Shown here: one piece after another, positions 1 through 7,490 of the stretch
How positions within the stretch are numbered: position 1 is the first letter of the stretch
Layout: the number at the start of each line of letters is the position of its first letter
DNA from: a virus
Reading direction: 5' to 3' (one strand)
Virus record (IMG/VR): IMGVR_UViG_3300035670_000961
Coordinates: 1-30,068 of that record
DNA length: 30,068 nt
Program-made: the position numbers and the translations under genes
Notes under the pieces: generated by a model
Told to the model about the DNA's origin: nothing
What the model saw: the letters and a program-made list of their open reading frames with translations, nothing else
Databases searched by the model: none

Positions 1-8
1 AGCATAAT

Positions 9-128
9 ATGCCAATGGTAGACGGAAAGAAATTCCCATACACAGCAAAAGGTAAGAAGATGGCTAAGAAGGCAGCCGATAAAAAGAAGACAAAGAAAAT
101 GCCTATGAAGAAAAAGAGAACTATGTAG
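9..128 (+). CDS. Tiny lysine-rich phage protein (39 aa)
   Basis: ATG at 9 opens a 39-codon frame ending TAG at 126-128. The product starts MPMVDGKKFPYTAKGKKMAK and continues as a run of Lys with few acidic residues, so it is strongly basic. A TAA at 5-7, probably the end of the preceding gene, lies just upstream, and the next gene starts 2 nt after this one ends. That tight packing supports it being real. Similar short K-rich proteins are common near head-tail genes of aquatic phages, from memory. The role is unknown; nucleic-acid binding is a guess from charge alone. Confidence 0.6.
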   Translation: MPMVDGKKFPYTAKGKKMAKKAADKKKTKKMPMKKKRTM

Positions 129-130
129 TT

Positions 131-334
131 ATGGCTGAATCATTAAATAAGAAACGTTTACGGCTTGAAGCCGAGGCTTATGAAAAGCATCGTAAAGCGG
201 TTGTAAGAACTGCAGGTGAAGCAGCCCAAAAGGATTTCATAGGCTCTTTCTATGATGCTTTGAATGCAGGTGTTGATGCCAAAATGATGCTTGCAGAATC
301 TAAACGTGCTTTAAAGAAAGTTCGTAAGAAGTAA
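131..334 (+). CDS. Small charged hypothetical protein (67 aa)
   Basis: A 67-aa helical-looking protein, rich in Lys, Arg, Glu and Ala, with a basic C-terminus ending KKVRKK. It begins 2 nt after the preceding 39-aa gene and its TAA shares one base with the ATG of the next frame (TAATG at 332-336). I do not recognise the family. It belongs to a run of six small, mostly basic proteins at the 5' side of the adaptor gene, which suggests a virion-associated or DNA-contacting role, but that is inference from position. Confidence 0.65.
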   Translation: MAESLNKKRLRLEAEAYEKHRKAVVRTAGEAAQKDFIGSFYDALNAGVDAKMMLAESKRALKKVRKK

Positions 335-483
335 TGTCATCAGGACAATTGAAACCGCACCGCGGTTTTAACTCCGTGCAAATTAAAGACGGATACGTGG
401 TGCGGTTAAACAAGAATGGAACAGTAAGAGCAACACTAGGAAAGTATGGGGAATATGGCAAGCAAAGCAGACCCAAGGCTTAA
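334..483 (+). CDS. Very short hypothetical protein (49 aa)
   Basis: ATG at 334 overlaps the previous stop (TAATG) and the frame runs 49 codons to TAA at 481-483. The product begins MSSGQLKPHRGFNSVQIKDG and has an alternating hydrophobic pattern (YVVRLNKNGTVRATLG) typical of a small beta-sheet protein. Its last 38 nt overlap the next gene in another frame. Support comes from the start-stop coupling and from filling an otherwise empty 110-nt gap. No family recognised. Confidence 0.55.
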   Translation: MSSGQLKPHRGFNSVQIKDGYVVRLNKNGTVRATLGKYGEYGKQSRPKA

Positions 484-745
484 GAGAGCAGGCGTATCAG
501 GTTTCAACAAACCTAAGCGTACACCTAACCACCCAAAGAAGTCACACATTGTTGTGGCTAAAGAAGGCAGCCAAGTAAAGACTATTCGCTTTGGCGAACA
601 AGGTGCTAAGACTGCTGGCAAACCAAAGGCTGGAGAGACTGAAAGAATGAAGAAGAAGCGTGCATCATTTAAGGCACGCCACTCAAAGAACATTGCCAAA
701 GGAAAGATGTCTGCTGCTTACTGGGCAGATAAGGTAAAGTGGTGA
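446..745 (+). CDS. Conserved basic phage protein (99 aa), function unknown
   Basis: A 99-aa Lys/Arg-rich protein with the segments DPRLKRAGVSGFNKPKRTPN, KSHIVVAKEG and KMSAAYWADKVKW. I recognise this as a widely conserved small protein of phages from aquatic and other environments, always of unknown function. The conserved C-terminal SAAYWADKVKW suggests a defined fold rather than a disordered tail. It overlaps the preceding 49-aa frame by 38 nt and its TGA overlaps the GTG of the next gene (GTGA, 742-745). The neighbourhood of head-tail genes suggests a virion or packaging-associated role; the sequence itself does not show one. Confidence 0.8.
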   Translation: MGNMASKADPRLKRAGVSGFNKPKRTPNHPKKSHIVVAKEGSQVKTIRFGEQGAKTAGKPKAGETERMKKKRASFKARHSKNIAKGKMSAAYWADKVKW

Positions 746-924
746 AGAAGAAAACTAAATCTAAAGTCAATGAGGCTGGTAATTATACTAAGCCTGGTAT
801 GCGTAAAGCGTTATTTAATAAAATTAAGGCTGGCTCTAAAGGCGGTAAGCCTGGTCAATGGTCTGCCCGTAAAGCGCAGTTACTAGCAGTTCAATATAAG
901 AAGGCAGGCGGAGGCTACAAGTAA
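742..924 (+). CDS. Small basic conserved phage protein (60 aa)
   Basis: I place the start at the GTG at 742, which overlaps the preceding TGA as GTGA; another in-frame GTG lies at 739. The product is Lys-rich and Gly-rich and ends GKPGQWSARKAQLLAVQYKK followed by AGGGYK, a motif I recognise as recurring in small phage proteins near structural genes. Its stop shares one base with the next ATG (TAATG at 922-926). Function unknown. Sequence-specific features such as Cys or catalytic residues are absent, so a structural or nucleic-acid-contacting role is only a guess. Confidence 0.75.
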   Translation: MKKKTKSKVNEAGNYTKPGMRKALFNKIKAGSKGGKPGQWSARKAQLLAVQYKKAGGGYK

Positions 925-1160
925 TGGCATTGGCTAAATCTCAACAGTCTTTAAAGAAGTGGACTAAACAAAAGTGGAAAACTTCTGATGGTAAACCATC
1001 TAAGGGCAAGAAGAGATATTTGCCAGAGGCTGCTTGGGCTAACTTAACACCAGCCGAGAAGGTTGCAACTAATAGGGCTAAGGCAGCAGGTAATAAAAAA
1101 GGCAAGCAATTTGTTAGACAACCCAAGTCAATCGCAAAGAAAACGGCAAGGTATAGATAA
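924..1160 (+). CDS. DUF5872-like basic phage protein (78 aa)
   Basis: The 78-aa product carries SLKKWTKQKWKTSDGKPSKG, RYLPEAAWANL, then a Lys/Arg-rich C-terminus GKQFVRQPKSIAKKTARYR. This order matches, from memory, the small DUF5872 family found in phages and some eukaryotic viruses; the family has no assigned function. ATG at 924 overlaps the previous stop, and its own TAA shares a base with the next ATG (TAATG at 1158-1162). It is one of the cluster of basic mini-proteins preceding the adaptor. Confidence 0.8.
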   Translation: MALAKSQQSLKKWTKQKWKTSDGKPSKGKKRYLPEAAWANLTPAEKVATNRAKAAGNKKGKQFVRQPKSIAKKTARYR

Positions 1161-1435
1161 TGGCGACAGGCACAGCAGGTAGTTCATTTACAAGCGAACT
1201 AAATCGCTTAGCAAATAGTGGGACATATCCAGTATTGACTTCATACTTGGCTGCCACTGGTGCTGCCAACCAATATGCAGGGACAACAAATAAAGCGCTT
1301 ATTGGCGCATTGAATCTAGCAGCAGATGCTAATCGTCAGCCTAATGACTTTAAGGCTCTTGGCGGTATCTGCAATGAACTAGCAGGAACAACTAATCTTT
1401 CCCCTACTGATGCCTTAAGGAGCATAAATCTATGA
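1160..1435 (+). CDS. Hypothetical structural-region protein (91 aa)
   Basis: A 91-aa protein starting MATGTAGSSFTSELNRLANS, Ala/Asn/Gly-rich, nearly uncharged, and predicted by eye to be helical with small residues. Unlike its upstream neighbours it is not basic. It overlaps the next gene by an ATGA (1432-1435), implying translational coupling to the adaptor-like protein. The position between the basic mini-proteins and the adaptor suggests a minor virion component. Family not recognised with confidence. Confidence 0.75.
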   Translation: MATGTAGSSFTSELNRLANSGTYPVLTSYLAATGAANQYAGTTNKALIGALNLAADANRQPNDFKALGGICNELAGTTNLSPTDALRSINL

Positions 1436-2355
1436 CAGTTACTTTGGCGCAGATGATGGATGAAGTCCAAATTAATCTATCTGGCTATACCTTTCAGCAA
1501 GACAGAAGCACTTATCTAACCGCAGCAGTTACTACTTTAACTTCTCCCAGTTCATCACCTACGGTATTGAGCCTTGGCTCTACCACTGATTTTGGCAAAG
1601 GTGTTATTGAAATTGATGATGAACTGTTATGGATTGATAGCGTAGACCGTGTTGCTAACACTGCTACTGTTTCGCCTTACGGGCGTGGCTATCTTGGAAC
1701 TACTGCTGCTACTCACACTGTAGATACAAAGGTAACTGTTGCTCCTATCTTTCCTAGAGATAGTATTAAGAAGGCTATCAACGATACTATCAATGCAGTT
1801 GGGGCTAGTATCTATGCTACAAAGCAGACTACCTTTACATATAACGCAGCAATTACTACCTATGAATTTGAGAATCTAAATATAGAAAACATCTTATCTG
1901 TTTCTTGGCAGGATATTGGTCCTACTAAAGAATGGATTAGGGTTAAACGTTGGGATTTTGACCCGTTTGCAGATGTAACTACTTGGGGTAGTGGTAGCCA
2001 GACTATAACTATCGGTGATGTGATTATTGCTGGTAGAACTGTCAAGGTTATGTATGCAACACACCCTGCTACATTTACTGCAACTAATCAGGACTTTGCT
2101 ACACAGACAGGTTTATCTGAAACTGTTAAAGATGTAGTAATTCTTGGCGCAGCATACAGATTACTACAATATCTAGACCCAGCCCGTGCTGCTCAGTACA
2201 GCCCACAAGCAGATGAAATTGATGCGAAGCGCCCATTTGGTGCAAGCAATAATGCAGTGCGTCAGTTGTATGCTCTTTACACTCAAAGGCTTAATGAGGA
2301 AAGAACAAAGCAACAGACACAATATCCCCCACGAGTTCATTACAGCGCCCGATAG
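1432..2355 (+). CDS. Head-tail adaptor/connector-like protein (307 aa)
   Basis: The N-terminus (about 1-30) looks like the helical start of phage adaptors. Residues about 45-105 contain a beta-rich insertion (VIEIDDELLWIDSVDR, YGRGYLGTTAATH), a pattern seen in phage structural proteins that bear a small Ig/YDG-like module. The C-terminal half returns to a helical adaptor pattern (ETVKDVVILGAAYRLLQYLD). Adaptors join the portal ring to the tail after DNA packaging. Gene order (after capsid-side small genes, before tail fibres) agrees. It could alternatively be a tail-completion protein; adaptor is my best reading. Coupled to the upstream gene by ATGA. Confidence 0.65.
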   Translation: MTVTLAQMMDEVQINLSGYTFQQDRSTYLTAAVTTLTSPSSSPTVLSLGSTTDFGKGVIEIDDELLWIDSVDRVANTATVSPYGRGYLGTTAATHTVDTKVTVAPIFPRDSIKKAINDTINAVGASIYATKQTTFTYNAAITTYEFENLNIENILSVSWQDIGPTKEWIRVKRWDFDPFADVTTWGSGSQTITIGDVIIAGRTVKVMYATHPATFTATNQDFATQTGLSETVKDVVILGAAYRLLQYLDPARAAQYSPQADEIDAKRPFGASNNAVRQLYALYTQRLNEERTKQQTQYPPRVHYSAR

Positions 2356-2363
2356 GAACATAA

Positions 2364-4076
2364 ATGACAACACGCCAATACTCGTCCCGTAGCCAGCAGT
2401 CAACACTGACTAGCGCTATTACCGCAGGTGCTGCCACAATGACTGTGGTATCAGGCACTGCTCTGCTAGGTGGTGTTACTATTCCTTCAGGCAGAACCTA
2501 TACATTGGTTATAGATGTAGATACTGCTCTTGAAGAAATTGTAGATGCTACGGCGGTATCTACTAATACCTTTACAATAACCAGAGCCATTGATGGCTCA
2601 TCTGCACAGTCACACTCAGCAGGTGCAGTAGTAAGACATATGGCTATCGGTAGAGATTACCGCGATGCCAACCTACATACACAGGCTTCTGCTTCCTACA
2701 ATGATGGTAGCGGTAACGCTCAGTCTCTACACGGTATTGCATCTGGTGAAGGTGATGTAGTAGGAACTCTTAAGACACAGACTCTTACTAACAAGACTCT
2801 TACCAGCCCAACAATTTCTAACCCTACAATTACTGGAACATCTGGTGTTGAAACCAGCATAGTATTTGAAGGCTCTACGGCTGATGCCCACGAGACTACC
2901 CTGACTGTAGTTGACCCTACACAGGACAATACAATTACCCTACCTAATACCTCAGGTACGGTAGTTATTGCTGATGCTACTCAGACCCTGACCAATAAGA
3001 CTTTAACTAGCCCTACCATCTCTGGTAGCCCAGTCATTACTGGCCTATCTAGCGCAGGTATGGTTGCTTCCTCTGCTACCCCTAAAGATTATGTAGATGC
3101 CATCCTAGGCTCTGCTACGGCTGCAGCAACCTCAGCAGCCAGTGCTGCTACCAGTGCTGCTAGTGCTGCAACCAGTGCTACAAGTGCCTCTAATAGCGCC
3201 ACAGCCTCGGCAACGAGTGCCTCAGCAGCAGCCACAAGTGCAACCAGCGCTGCTACCTCAGCCACTTCTGCAGCCGCCTCTGCTACGGCAGCGGCTACTA
3301 GCGCTACTAGCGCAGCAGCAAGTGCAACGGCTGCCGCTACTTCTGCTACATCGGCAGAGACAAGTGCTACATCTGCTTCTAACTCAGCAACTGCATCGGC
3401 TACTTCGGCAAGTGCTGCTGCTACTTCGGCAACTTCGGCAGCAGCCTCAGCAACGGCTGCAGCAACTAGCGCATCATCTGCATCAGCATCTGCTACCGCA
3501 GCAGCCACATCAGCAACTTCTGCTGCTGCTAGTTATGACCAGTTTGATGATAGATATCTAGGTAGCAAGTCCTCTGACCCTACTTTAGACAATGATGGTG
3601 GAGCGCTGCTAACTGGTGCCTTGTATTACAATACAGTTATTTCTGCTATGAAAGTTTACTCAGGTAGCGCTTGGCAATTAGTAGCACCTGATACATCTAA
3701 CTTTATTGACAAGACAATCCTTACAGCCAAGGGTGCATTAATCTCTGCAAGCGGTGCATCTACTCCTTCAGTGCTGACAGTAGCCTCAACTAATGGTTAT
3801 GTTCTGGCAGTCAACTCAGCCACCACAACAGGGCTTGAGTGGGTAGTAAACGCAGCCGATGGTGTTCAGACTGTAACCTCTGGCAATACAACAAGAATTG
3901 TTGTTGGTGGCACTACCGCTGACCCAACAATAGATTTAGCGACAACTGCAGTAACTGCTGGGACGTACAGCCCAGCATCAATAACAGTTGACGCATACGG
4001 TAGACTTACTGCTGCATCAACAGCAGCAATAGATACAGAATCAGTTGAAATCAAAACCCTTATGGGTGTTCTCTAA
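2364..4076 (+). CDS. Tail fibre protein with Ala/Ser/Thr repeat shaft (570 aa)
   Basis: Residues 1-125 form a beta-rich N-terminal domain, probably the tail attachment part. Two copies of TLTNKTLTSPTIS follow (near 140 and 208), a repeat typical of phage tail fibres. Residues about 248-390 are an almost uninterrupted Ala/Ser/Thr repeat (SATSAAASATAAATSAT-like units), expected to make a long trimeric shaft. Then comes YDQFDDRYLGSKSSDPTLDN, a motif I know from many fibre proteins, and a C-terminal beta domain of about 150 residues, likely the receptor-facing or chaperone-like end. The start is ATG at 2364, 9 nt after the adaptor stop. Apparent long frames on the opposite strand across the repeat are low-complexity artefacts. 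Confidence 0.88.
   Translation: MTTRQYSSRSQQSTLTSAITAGAATMTVVSGTALLGGVTIPSGRTYTLVIDVDTALEEIVDATAVSTNTFTITRAIDGSSAQSHSAGAVVRHMAIGRDYRDANLHTQASASYNDGSGNAQSLHGIASGEGDVVGTLKTQTLTNKTLTSPTISNPTITGTSGVETSIVFEGSTADAHETTLTVVDPTQDNTITLPNTSGTVVIADATQTLTNKTLTSPTISGSPVITGLSSAGMVASSATPKDYVDAILGSATAAATSAASAATSAASAATSATSASNSATASATSASAAATSATSAATSATSAAASATAAATSATSAAASATAAATSATSAETSATSASNSATASATSASAAATSATSAAASATAAATSASSASASATAAATSATSAAASYDQFDDRYLGSKSSDPTLDNDGGALLTGALYYNTVISAMKVYSGSAWQLVAPDTSNFIDKTILTAKGALISASGASTPSVLTVASTNGYVLAVNSATTTGLEWVVNAADGVQTVTSGNTTRIVVGGTTADPTIDLATTAVTAGTYSPASITVDAYGRLTAASTAAIDTESVEIKTLMGVL
3108..3530 (+). repeat. Degenerate GCT/GCA-ACT-AGT codon repeat in the tail fibre gene
   Basis: About 420 nt of near-periodic Ala/Ser/Thr codons. 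Units such as AATSAT and AAASATAAATSAT recur many times at protein level while the DNA varies at synonymous sites. The DNA thus avoids perfect direct repeats while the protein keeps them, as expected for a selected coiled or trimeric shaft. Unit number may differ between relatives through recombination. Confidence 0.8.
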
Positions 4077-4093
4077 GAAAGGTACAGTAACTA

Positions 4094-4408
4094 ATGGCTG
4101 TAACATCAAAGACGCTGGCTAGAACGTCAGCAGCAACAACAAGCACAACTCTATACACCCAACCAGATACTACAACTACAACTGTCATTACCAATATGTT
4201 AGTGACTAATACAACAAGCAGCACTGCTAACTTTACATTAACCATTGCTGCAGTTACTGCTGCTTCATCAGTATCTGTTGCTGCTTTTGACACTACAGTA
4301 ATTGATATGAAGCAAGTTATTCCTCCTTCTGACCCTGTTACTACAATTGCTGGACTTGCATCCACTACTGGTGTAAACTTCCACATCTCAGGAGTGGAGA
4401 TTTCCTAG
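4094..4408 (+). CDS. Small tail-region hypothetical protein (104 aa)
   Basis: A 104-aa protein dominated by Thr, Val, Ala and Ser with regular beta-strand alternation (NMLVTNTTSSTANFTLTIAA) and a short C-terminal HISGVEIS. It resembles the small beta-sandwich proteins commonly encoded next to tail fibres. An AAGAAAGG stretch at about 4075-4082, 11 nt upstream of the ATG, can serve as ribosome binding site. The stop TAG at 4406-4408 overlaps the GTG of the next gene. Probably a tail accessory protein; no specific family recognised. Confidence 0.7.
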   Translation: MAVTSKTLARTSAATTSTTLYTQPDTTTTTVITNMLVTNTTSSTANFTLTIAAVTAASSVSVAAFDTTVIDMKQVIPPSDPVTTIAGLASTTGVNFHISGVEIS

Positions 4409-5013
4409 TGACACCTGTATATAAATTATCTGCCAGTAGTATAAAAGGCAGAACTAATTACGGGAGTATGCTGGCAGGTAATACTGCTTATGAACTACCT
4501 GGCGACTTTGAGTCTATTGCTACTGTAAGCGTTGGTGGCGGTGGTGCTGCTAGTTTTGATTTCACATCAATACCTGCTACTTACACTCATTTACAAATAA
4601 GAGGTATTGGCAGGTGTAATCAAGCAGGTTCAGGTGTTACTACTACTACATATAGATTTAATTCTGACACTGGTAGTAATTATGCGTATCACAATTTAAC
4701 TGGTAATGGCACGGCTGCATCTGCTGGCGCCTCAGCAACACAAACTAGCATCGTTCTTACAGATTTGCCACAGGCATCTGCAACTAGTGATGCATTTGGT
4801 GTTACAGTTATGGATATTTTAGATTATGCAAATACTAACAAATATAAAACAATAAGGGCTCTAAACGGAGCAGATTTGAATGGTTCAGGGCAAATAAATC
4901 TACATTCTGGCTTGTGGATGGACACATCTGCAATAACAAGTATTACTATAAACCCTTCTAGTAATGCCGTTCAATACACCAACTTTGCCCTCTACGGAAT
5001 ACGGAGCGCATAA
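4408..5013 (+). CDS. Tail protein, paralogue 1 of 3 (201 aa)
   Basis: The start is GTG at 4408, overlapping the previous TAG. Residues about 32-201 are homologous by eye to the two proteins at 5485 and 5994. Shared landmarks are ESIATVSVGGGGA, FTSIPATYTHLQIRG, FNSDTGSNY, ILDYANTNKYKT, GLWMDTSAITSI and a C-terminal ALYGIRSA. The first 31 residues are unique to this copy. The beta-rich pattern and position suggest a receptor-binding or tail-decorating domain. The stop TAA at 5011-5013 overlaps the ATG of an inserted HNH gene. Confidence 0.7.
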   Translation: MTPVYKLSASSIKGRTNYGSMLAGNTAYELPGDFESIATVSVGGGGAASFDFTSIPATYTHLQIRGIGRCNQAGSGVTTTTYRFNSDTGSNYAYHNLTGNGTAASAGASATQTSIVLTDLPQASATSDAFGVTVMDILDYANTNKYKTIRALNGADLNGSGQINLHSGLWMDTSAITSITINPSSNAVQYTNFALYGIRSA

Positions 5014-5483
5014 TGCCTATAACTCAGTTAGAAAGAATTATTAACCGTTTTGAGGCGCAAGATAATGGTTGCTGGCATCACCCATCTGTTCCAACTGCTA
5101 AAGGTTATGCACAAACAAAATACGGTTGGCCTAAATCACAATCAACATTGATTCATAGATTATCGTGGATGTATCACAAGGGAGATATTCCAGAAGGAAT
5201 GGTCATTGACCATCTATGTCACAACCCTGCTGAGTGTGAAGGTGGAAACAACTGCCCACATCGTCGCTGTGTAAATCCTGACCATTTGGCTTTAGTAACT
5301 GAAGCAGAGAACAACGCAAAGACTGTAAGAGTTTTGAAATATAGAAGTCATTGTTTGAAAGGACATCCATTGGAAAACAATGTAATTCAATTTGCAAGCA
5401 GGAAGGGTCAGTATTGTCTAACCTGCAAACGGGAGTCTGGAAAACTTAACGCCCGTAAGCGCCGAGCGAAAGTGATGGTGTGA
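5013..5483 (+). CDS. HNH homing endonuclease (156 aa)
   Basis: Residues about 60-95 contain the HNH signature: VIDHLCHNP, then CEGGNNCPHRRCVNPDHLAL, followed by VTEAENN, as in HNH_3-type homing endonucleases. A zinc knuckle follows (CLKGHPLENN, then YCLTC). The enzyme should nick or cut an allele lacking the insertion and so spread the gene. It separates two paralogous tail genes. Its first four codons (MPIT) are the same as those of the gene it precedes at 5485. Removing 5013-5484 would rejoin TAA with ATGCCTATTACC and restore the TAATG overlap used elsewhere in this operon, so it looks like a recent insertion. Confidence 0.88.
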   Translation: MPITQLERIINRFEAQDNGCWHHPSVPTAKGYAQTKYGWPKSQSTLIHRLSWMYHKGDIPEGMVIDHLCHNPAECEGGNNCPHRRCVNPDHLALVTEAENNAKTVRVLKYRSHCLKGHPLENNVIQFASRKGQYCLTCKRESGKLNARKRRAKVMV

Positions 5484-5484
5484 T

Positions 5485-5994
5485 ATGCCTATTACCTATG
5501 AGAGTATAGCAACGACAACGCTTGGAAGCGCTGCTGCTTCGCATACTTTTTCTTCAATCCCTGCTACTTATACAGATTTAGTGCTAGTAATAAATAACAT
5601 TTTTTCTACTACTTCATCACCATACATAGTATTGCAATTTAATTCTGATACCACGAGTAATTATAGTTCAACAATTCTAGAAGGTAGTGGCTCTGCTGCT
5701 AGTAGTAATAGGTGGACTTCTCAAACAGAAATGTATATGGGGTATAATGTGGCATCAGGTACTACTTCTATCGGTATGGCTTTGATAAATATATTTAATT
5801 ATGCCAATACAACTACTTTCAAAACTGTTTTAGCAAGAATCAACAACTTAAACAGTAGTTTTCCTGGAACTGGCGCAACTGTTGGTTTATGGAAAAAATC
5901 ACCTGAAGCAATAAACTCTGTTAAGGTTTTTCAAAATGCTGGAAACCTTCCAAGTGGCACAGTATTGACTCTTTACGGCGTAAAGGCGGCATAA
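5485..5994 (+). CDS. Tail protein, paralogue 2 of 3 (169 aa)
   Basis: This copy is nearly the bare shared domain: YESIATTTLGSAAASHTFSS, then SIPATYTDLVLVINN, FNSDTTSNY, IFNYANTTTFKT, VGLWKKSPEAINSV and LTLYGVKAA. It starts at ATG 5485, one base after the HNH stop. Its TAA overlaps the next ATG (TAATG, 5992-5996). The same beta-rich fold in three neighbours suggests duplicated receptor-binding or fibre-tip proteins. Which cell-surface structure it binds cannot be told from sequence. Confidence 0.7.
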   Translation: MPITYESIATTTLGSAAASHTFSSIPATYTDLVLVINNIFSTTSSPYIVLQFNSDTTSNYSSTILEGSGSAASSNRWTSQTEMYMGYNVASGTTSIGMALINIFNYANTTTFKTVLARINNLNSSFPGTGATVGLWKKSPEAINSVKVFQNAGNLPSGTVLTLYGVKAA

Positions 5995-6503
5995 TGGCTA
6001 ACACATATACGGCAATAGCCACAGTAACTGTGGGTAGTGGTGGGGCTGCAACTATTGATTTTACTTCTATTCCAGCAACCTTTACAGACTTAGTAGTAAA
6101 AGTTAGTGGGCGTAGTGATCGCGTTGATACAACAGATAATGTAATTATTAGTTTTAATGGACTTACAACAAACTTATCTTATAGATATGTTCAAGGTAGT
6201 GGAACAAGTGTTACTTCTAGTAGCGGTTCTACTGGATATGTAGGGACACAAGATGCCTCAACTGCAACTGCAAGCACATTTGGTAATGCTGAATACTATA
6301 TTGCTAATTATACTTCAAGCAATTACAAATCTGTTTCATCAGATGCAGTTGATGAAACAAATGCAACCGATGCGTATGCAACATTGACTGCTCAACTATG
6401 GTCTGCTGTAGCGGCAATTACTTCAATTAGTCTAAAGCCGCAGGTAGGCACTTTATTCGCTCAATACTCAACCGCCACCCTATACGGAATCAAGAAAAAC
6501 TAA
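5994..6503 (+). CDS. Tail protein, paralogue 3 of 3 (169 aa)
   Basis: Same length as paralogue 2. It shares TYTAIATVTVGSGGAATIDF, then FTSIPATFTDLVVKVSG, YIANYTSSNYKSV, AQLWSAVAAITSISL and TLYGIKKN. The middle is more diverged than the ends, as expected if the two ends form the scaffold and the middle carries variable loops. Coupled by TAATG to the upstream gene. Likely a tail-tip or decoration protein; function is inferred from context. Confidence 0.7.
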   Translation: MANTYTAIATVTVGSGGAATIDFTSIPATFTDLVVKVSGRSDRVDTTDNVIISFNGLTTNLSYRYVQGSGTSVTSSSGSTGYVGTQDASTATASTFGNAEYYIANYTSSNYKSVSSDAVDETNATDAYATLTAQLWSAVAAITSISLKPQVGTLFAQYSTATLYGIKKN

Positions 6504-6515
6504 GAAAGGTAAACA

Positions 6516-6737
6516 ATGCCAACCAAACTAATCGTAGACTGCTCAACAGGAGTAACTACCGAGGTAGAACTAACTGCCGAAGAAGTTGCTCAGCGCGAGG
6601 CAGATGCAGCAGCCTTTGCAGAAATCAAAGCAGCAGAGGAAGCAGCAGCACAGGCTAAGGCAGATGCTAAGGCATCAGCACAAGCCAAACTTGCAGCACT
6701 TGGTTTAACACCAGACGAAATCGCAGCACTTAACTAA
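6516..6737 (+). CDS. Small Ala/Glu-rich coiled protein of the tail region (73 aa)
   Basis: A 73-aa protein: a short beta hairpin (MPTKLIVDCSTGVTTEVELT) followed by one long Ala/Glu/Lys helix and an end LAALGLTPDEIAAL. This layout is common in small proteins encoded beside phage tail fibres. An AAGAAAGG stretch 7-14 nt upstream supports the start at 6516. The role could be in fibre assembly or as a minor tail part. No catalytic motif. Confidence 0.75.
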   Translation: MPTKLIVDCSTGVTTEVELTAEEVAQREADAAAFAEIKAAEEAAAQAKADAKASAQAKLAALGLTPDEIAALN

Positions 6738-6755
6738 GTAAGAAAGTAGGGGACA

Positions 6756-7490
6756 ATGATACAAAAGCAAGAGACAGTGGCTATCGGTTGGTGCGACAAT
6801 GGCACCACCGATGGCAAGTTTACCGAAGGATTAATGACAGCAGTAATTGCTGGTCCTAACAACGGTATGAAAATCAGTACCAGCATACGTGTGCAGGGTA
6901 ATCAGATAGGCAGACAACGCCAGATACTCTTTGATTACTGGGCAGATAAACTTAAGACAGACTGGATACTATGGGTAGATTCAGACATAGTTCTAACTCT
7001 TGAGGCTATGCAGAAACTCTGGCAGACAGCCGATAAGGTAAACCGTCCAGTAGTTAGCGGTGTTTACTTCATATCTAAGGAGAACGAGGGCAGTCTTATG
7101 CGCCCGTTCCCAGTTCTATTTGATGATGTAGATGAGTTTCAAGTTCGCTATCACCACCCATTACCAGAGAATCAGGTAATCAAGTGTGACTCAGCAGGCT
7201 TTGGATTTGTGCTTATGCACAAGTCTATAGTTCCTAAGATGAGGGCTGCCTATCCTGGTCAGTCTATGTTTATGGAACGCGGTGATGCTGATGACAGTAA
7301 GTTTATCGGCGAAGATATTATCTTCTTCCGCCGTATGAAGAAGGCTGGCATACCACTACACGCCCATACTGGAGCACTGGTAAAGCATATGAAACGCTTT
7401 AGCGTTGACTATGACTACTATGCATTGTATTGGGCTAATGAACATTTAAAGACAAAACTGAAGGAACAAGAGCAACAAGTTCAAGAGTAA
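6756..7490 (+). CDS. GT-A fold glycosyltransferase (244 aa)
   Basis: Residues 70-80 read WILWVDSDIVL, containing the D75-S76-D77 metal/nucleotide-sugar DxD motif of GT-A glycosyltransferases. Other fitting features are the N-terminal strand VAIGWCDNG, an acceptor-side segment CDSAGFGFVLMHKSI, and IGEDIIFFRRMKKAGIPL with the ED pair typical of the catalytic base region. It would transfer a sugar from an activated donor. Targets may be virion proteins, phage DNA or host surface glycans. Its place among tail genes makes virion glycosylation plausible, but this is inference. The C-terminal 20 residues are a charged helix. A GGGGA stretch precedes the ATG. Its 3' end overlaps the convergent endonuclease gene by 10 nt. 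Confidence 0.8.
   Translation: MIQKQETVAIGWCDNGTTDGKFTEGLMTAVIAGPNNGMKISTSIRVQGNQIGRQRQILFDYWADKLKTDWILWVDSDIVLTLEAMQKLWQTADKVNRPVVSGVYFISKENEGSLMRPFPVLFDDVDEFQVRYHHPLPENQVIKCDSAGFGFVLMHKSIVPKMRAAYPGQSMFMERGDADDSKFIGEDIIFFRRMKKAGIPLHAHTGALVKHMKRFSVDYDYYALYWANEHLKTKLKEQEQQVQE

Noticed and set aside
436-699. Open frame on the - strand opposite the basic 99-aa protein
   Set aside because: Antisense to a recognisable conserved gene in a purely rightward operon; no ribosome binding site.
3089-3561. Long Ala/Val-rich (-) and Leu/Gln-rich (+) frames across the tail-fibre repeat
   Set aside because: They are frame shadows of the repetitive Ala/Ser/Thr codons, with extreme low complexity and no start signals.
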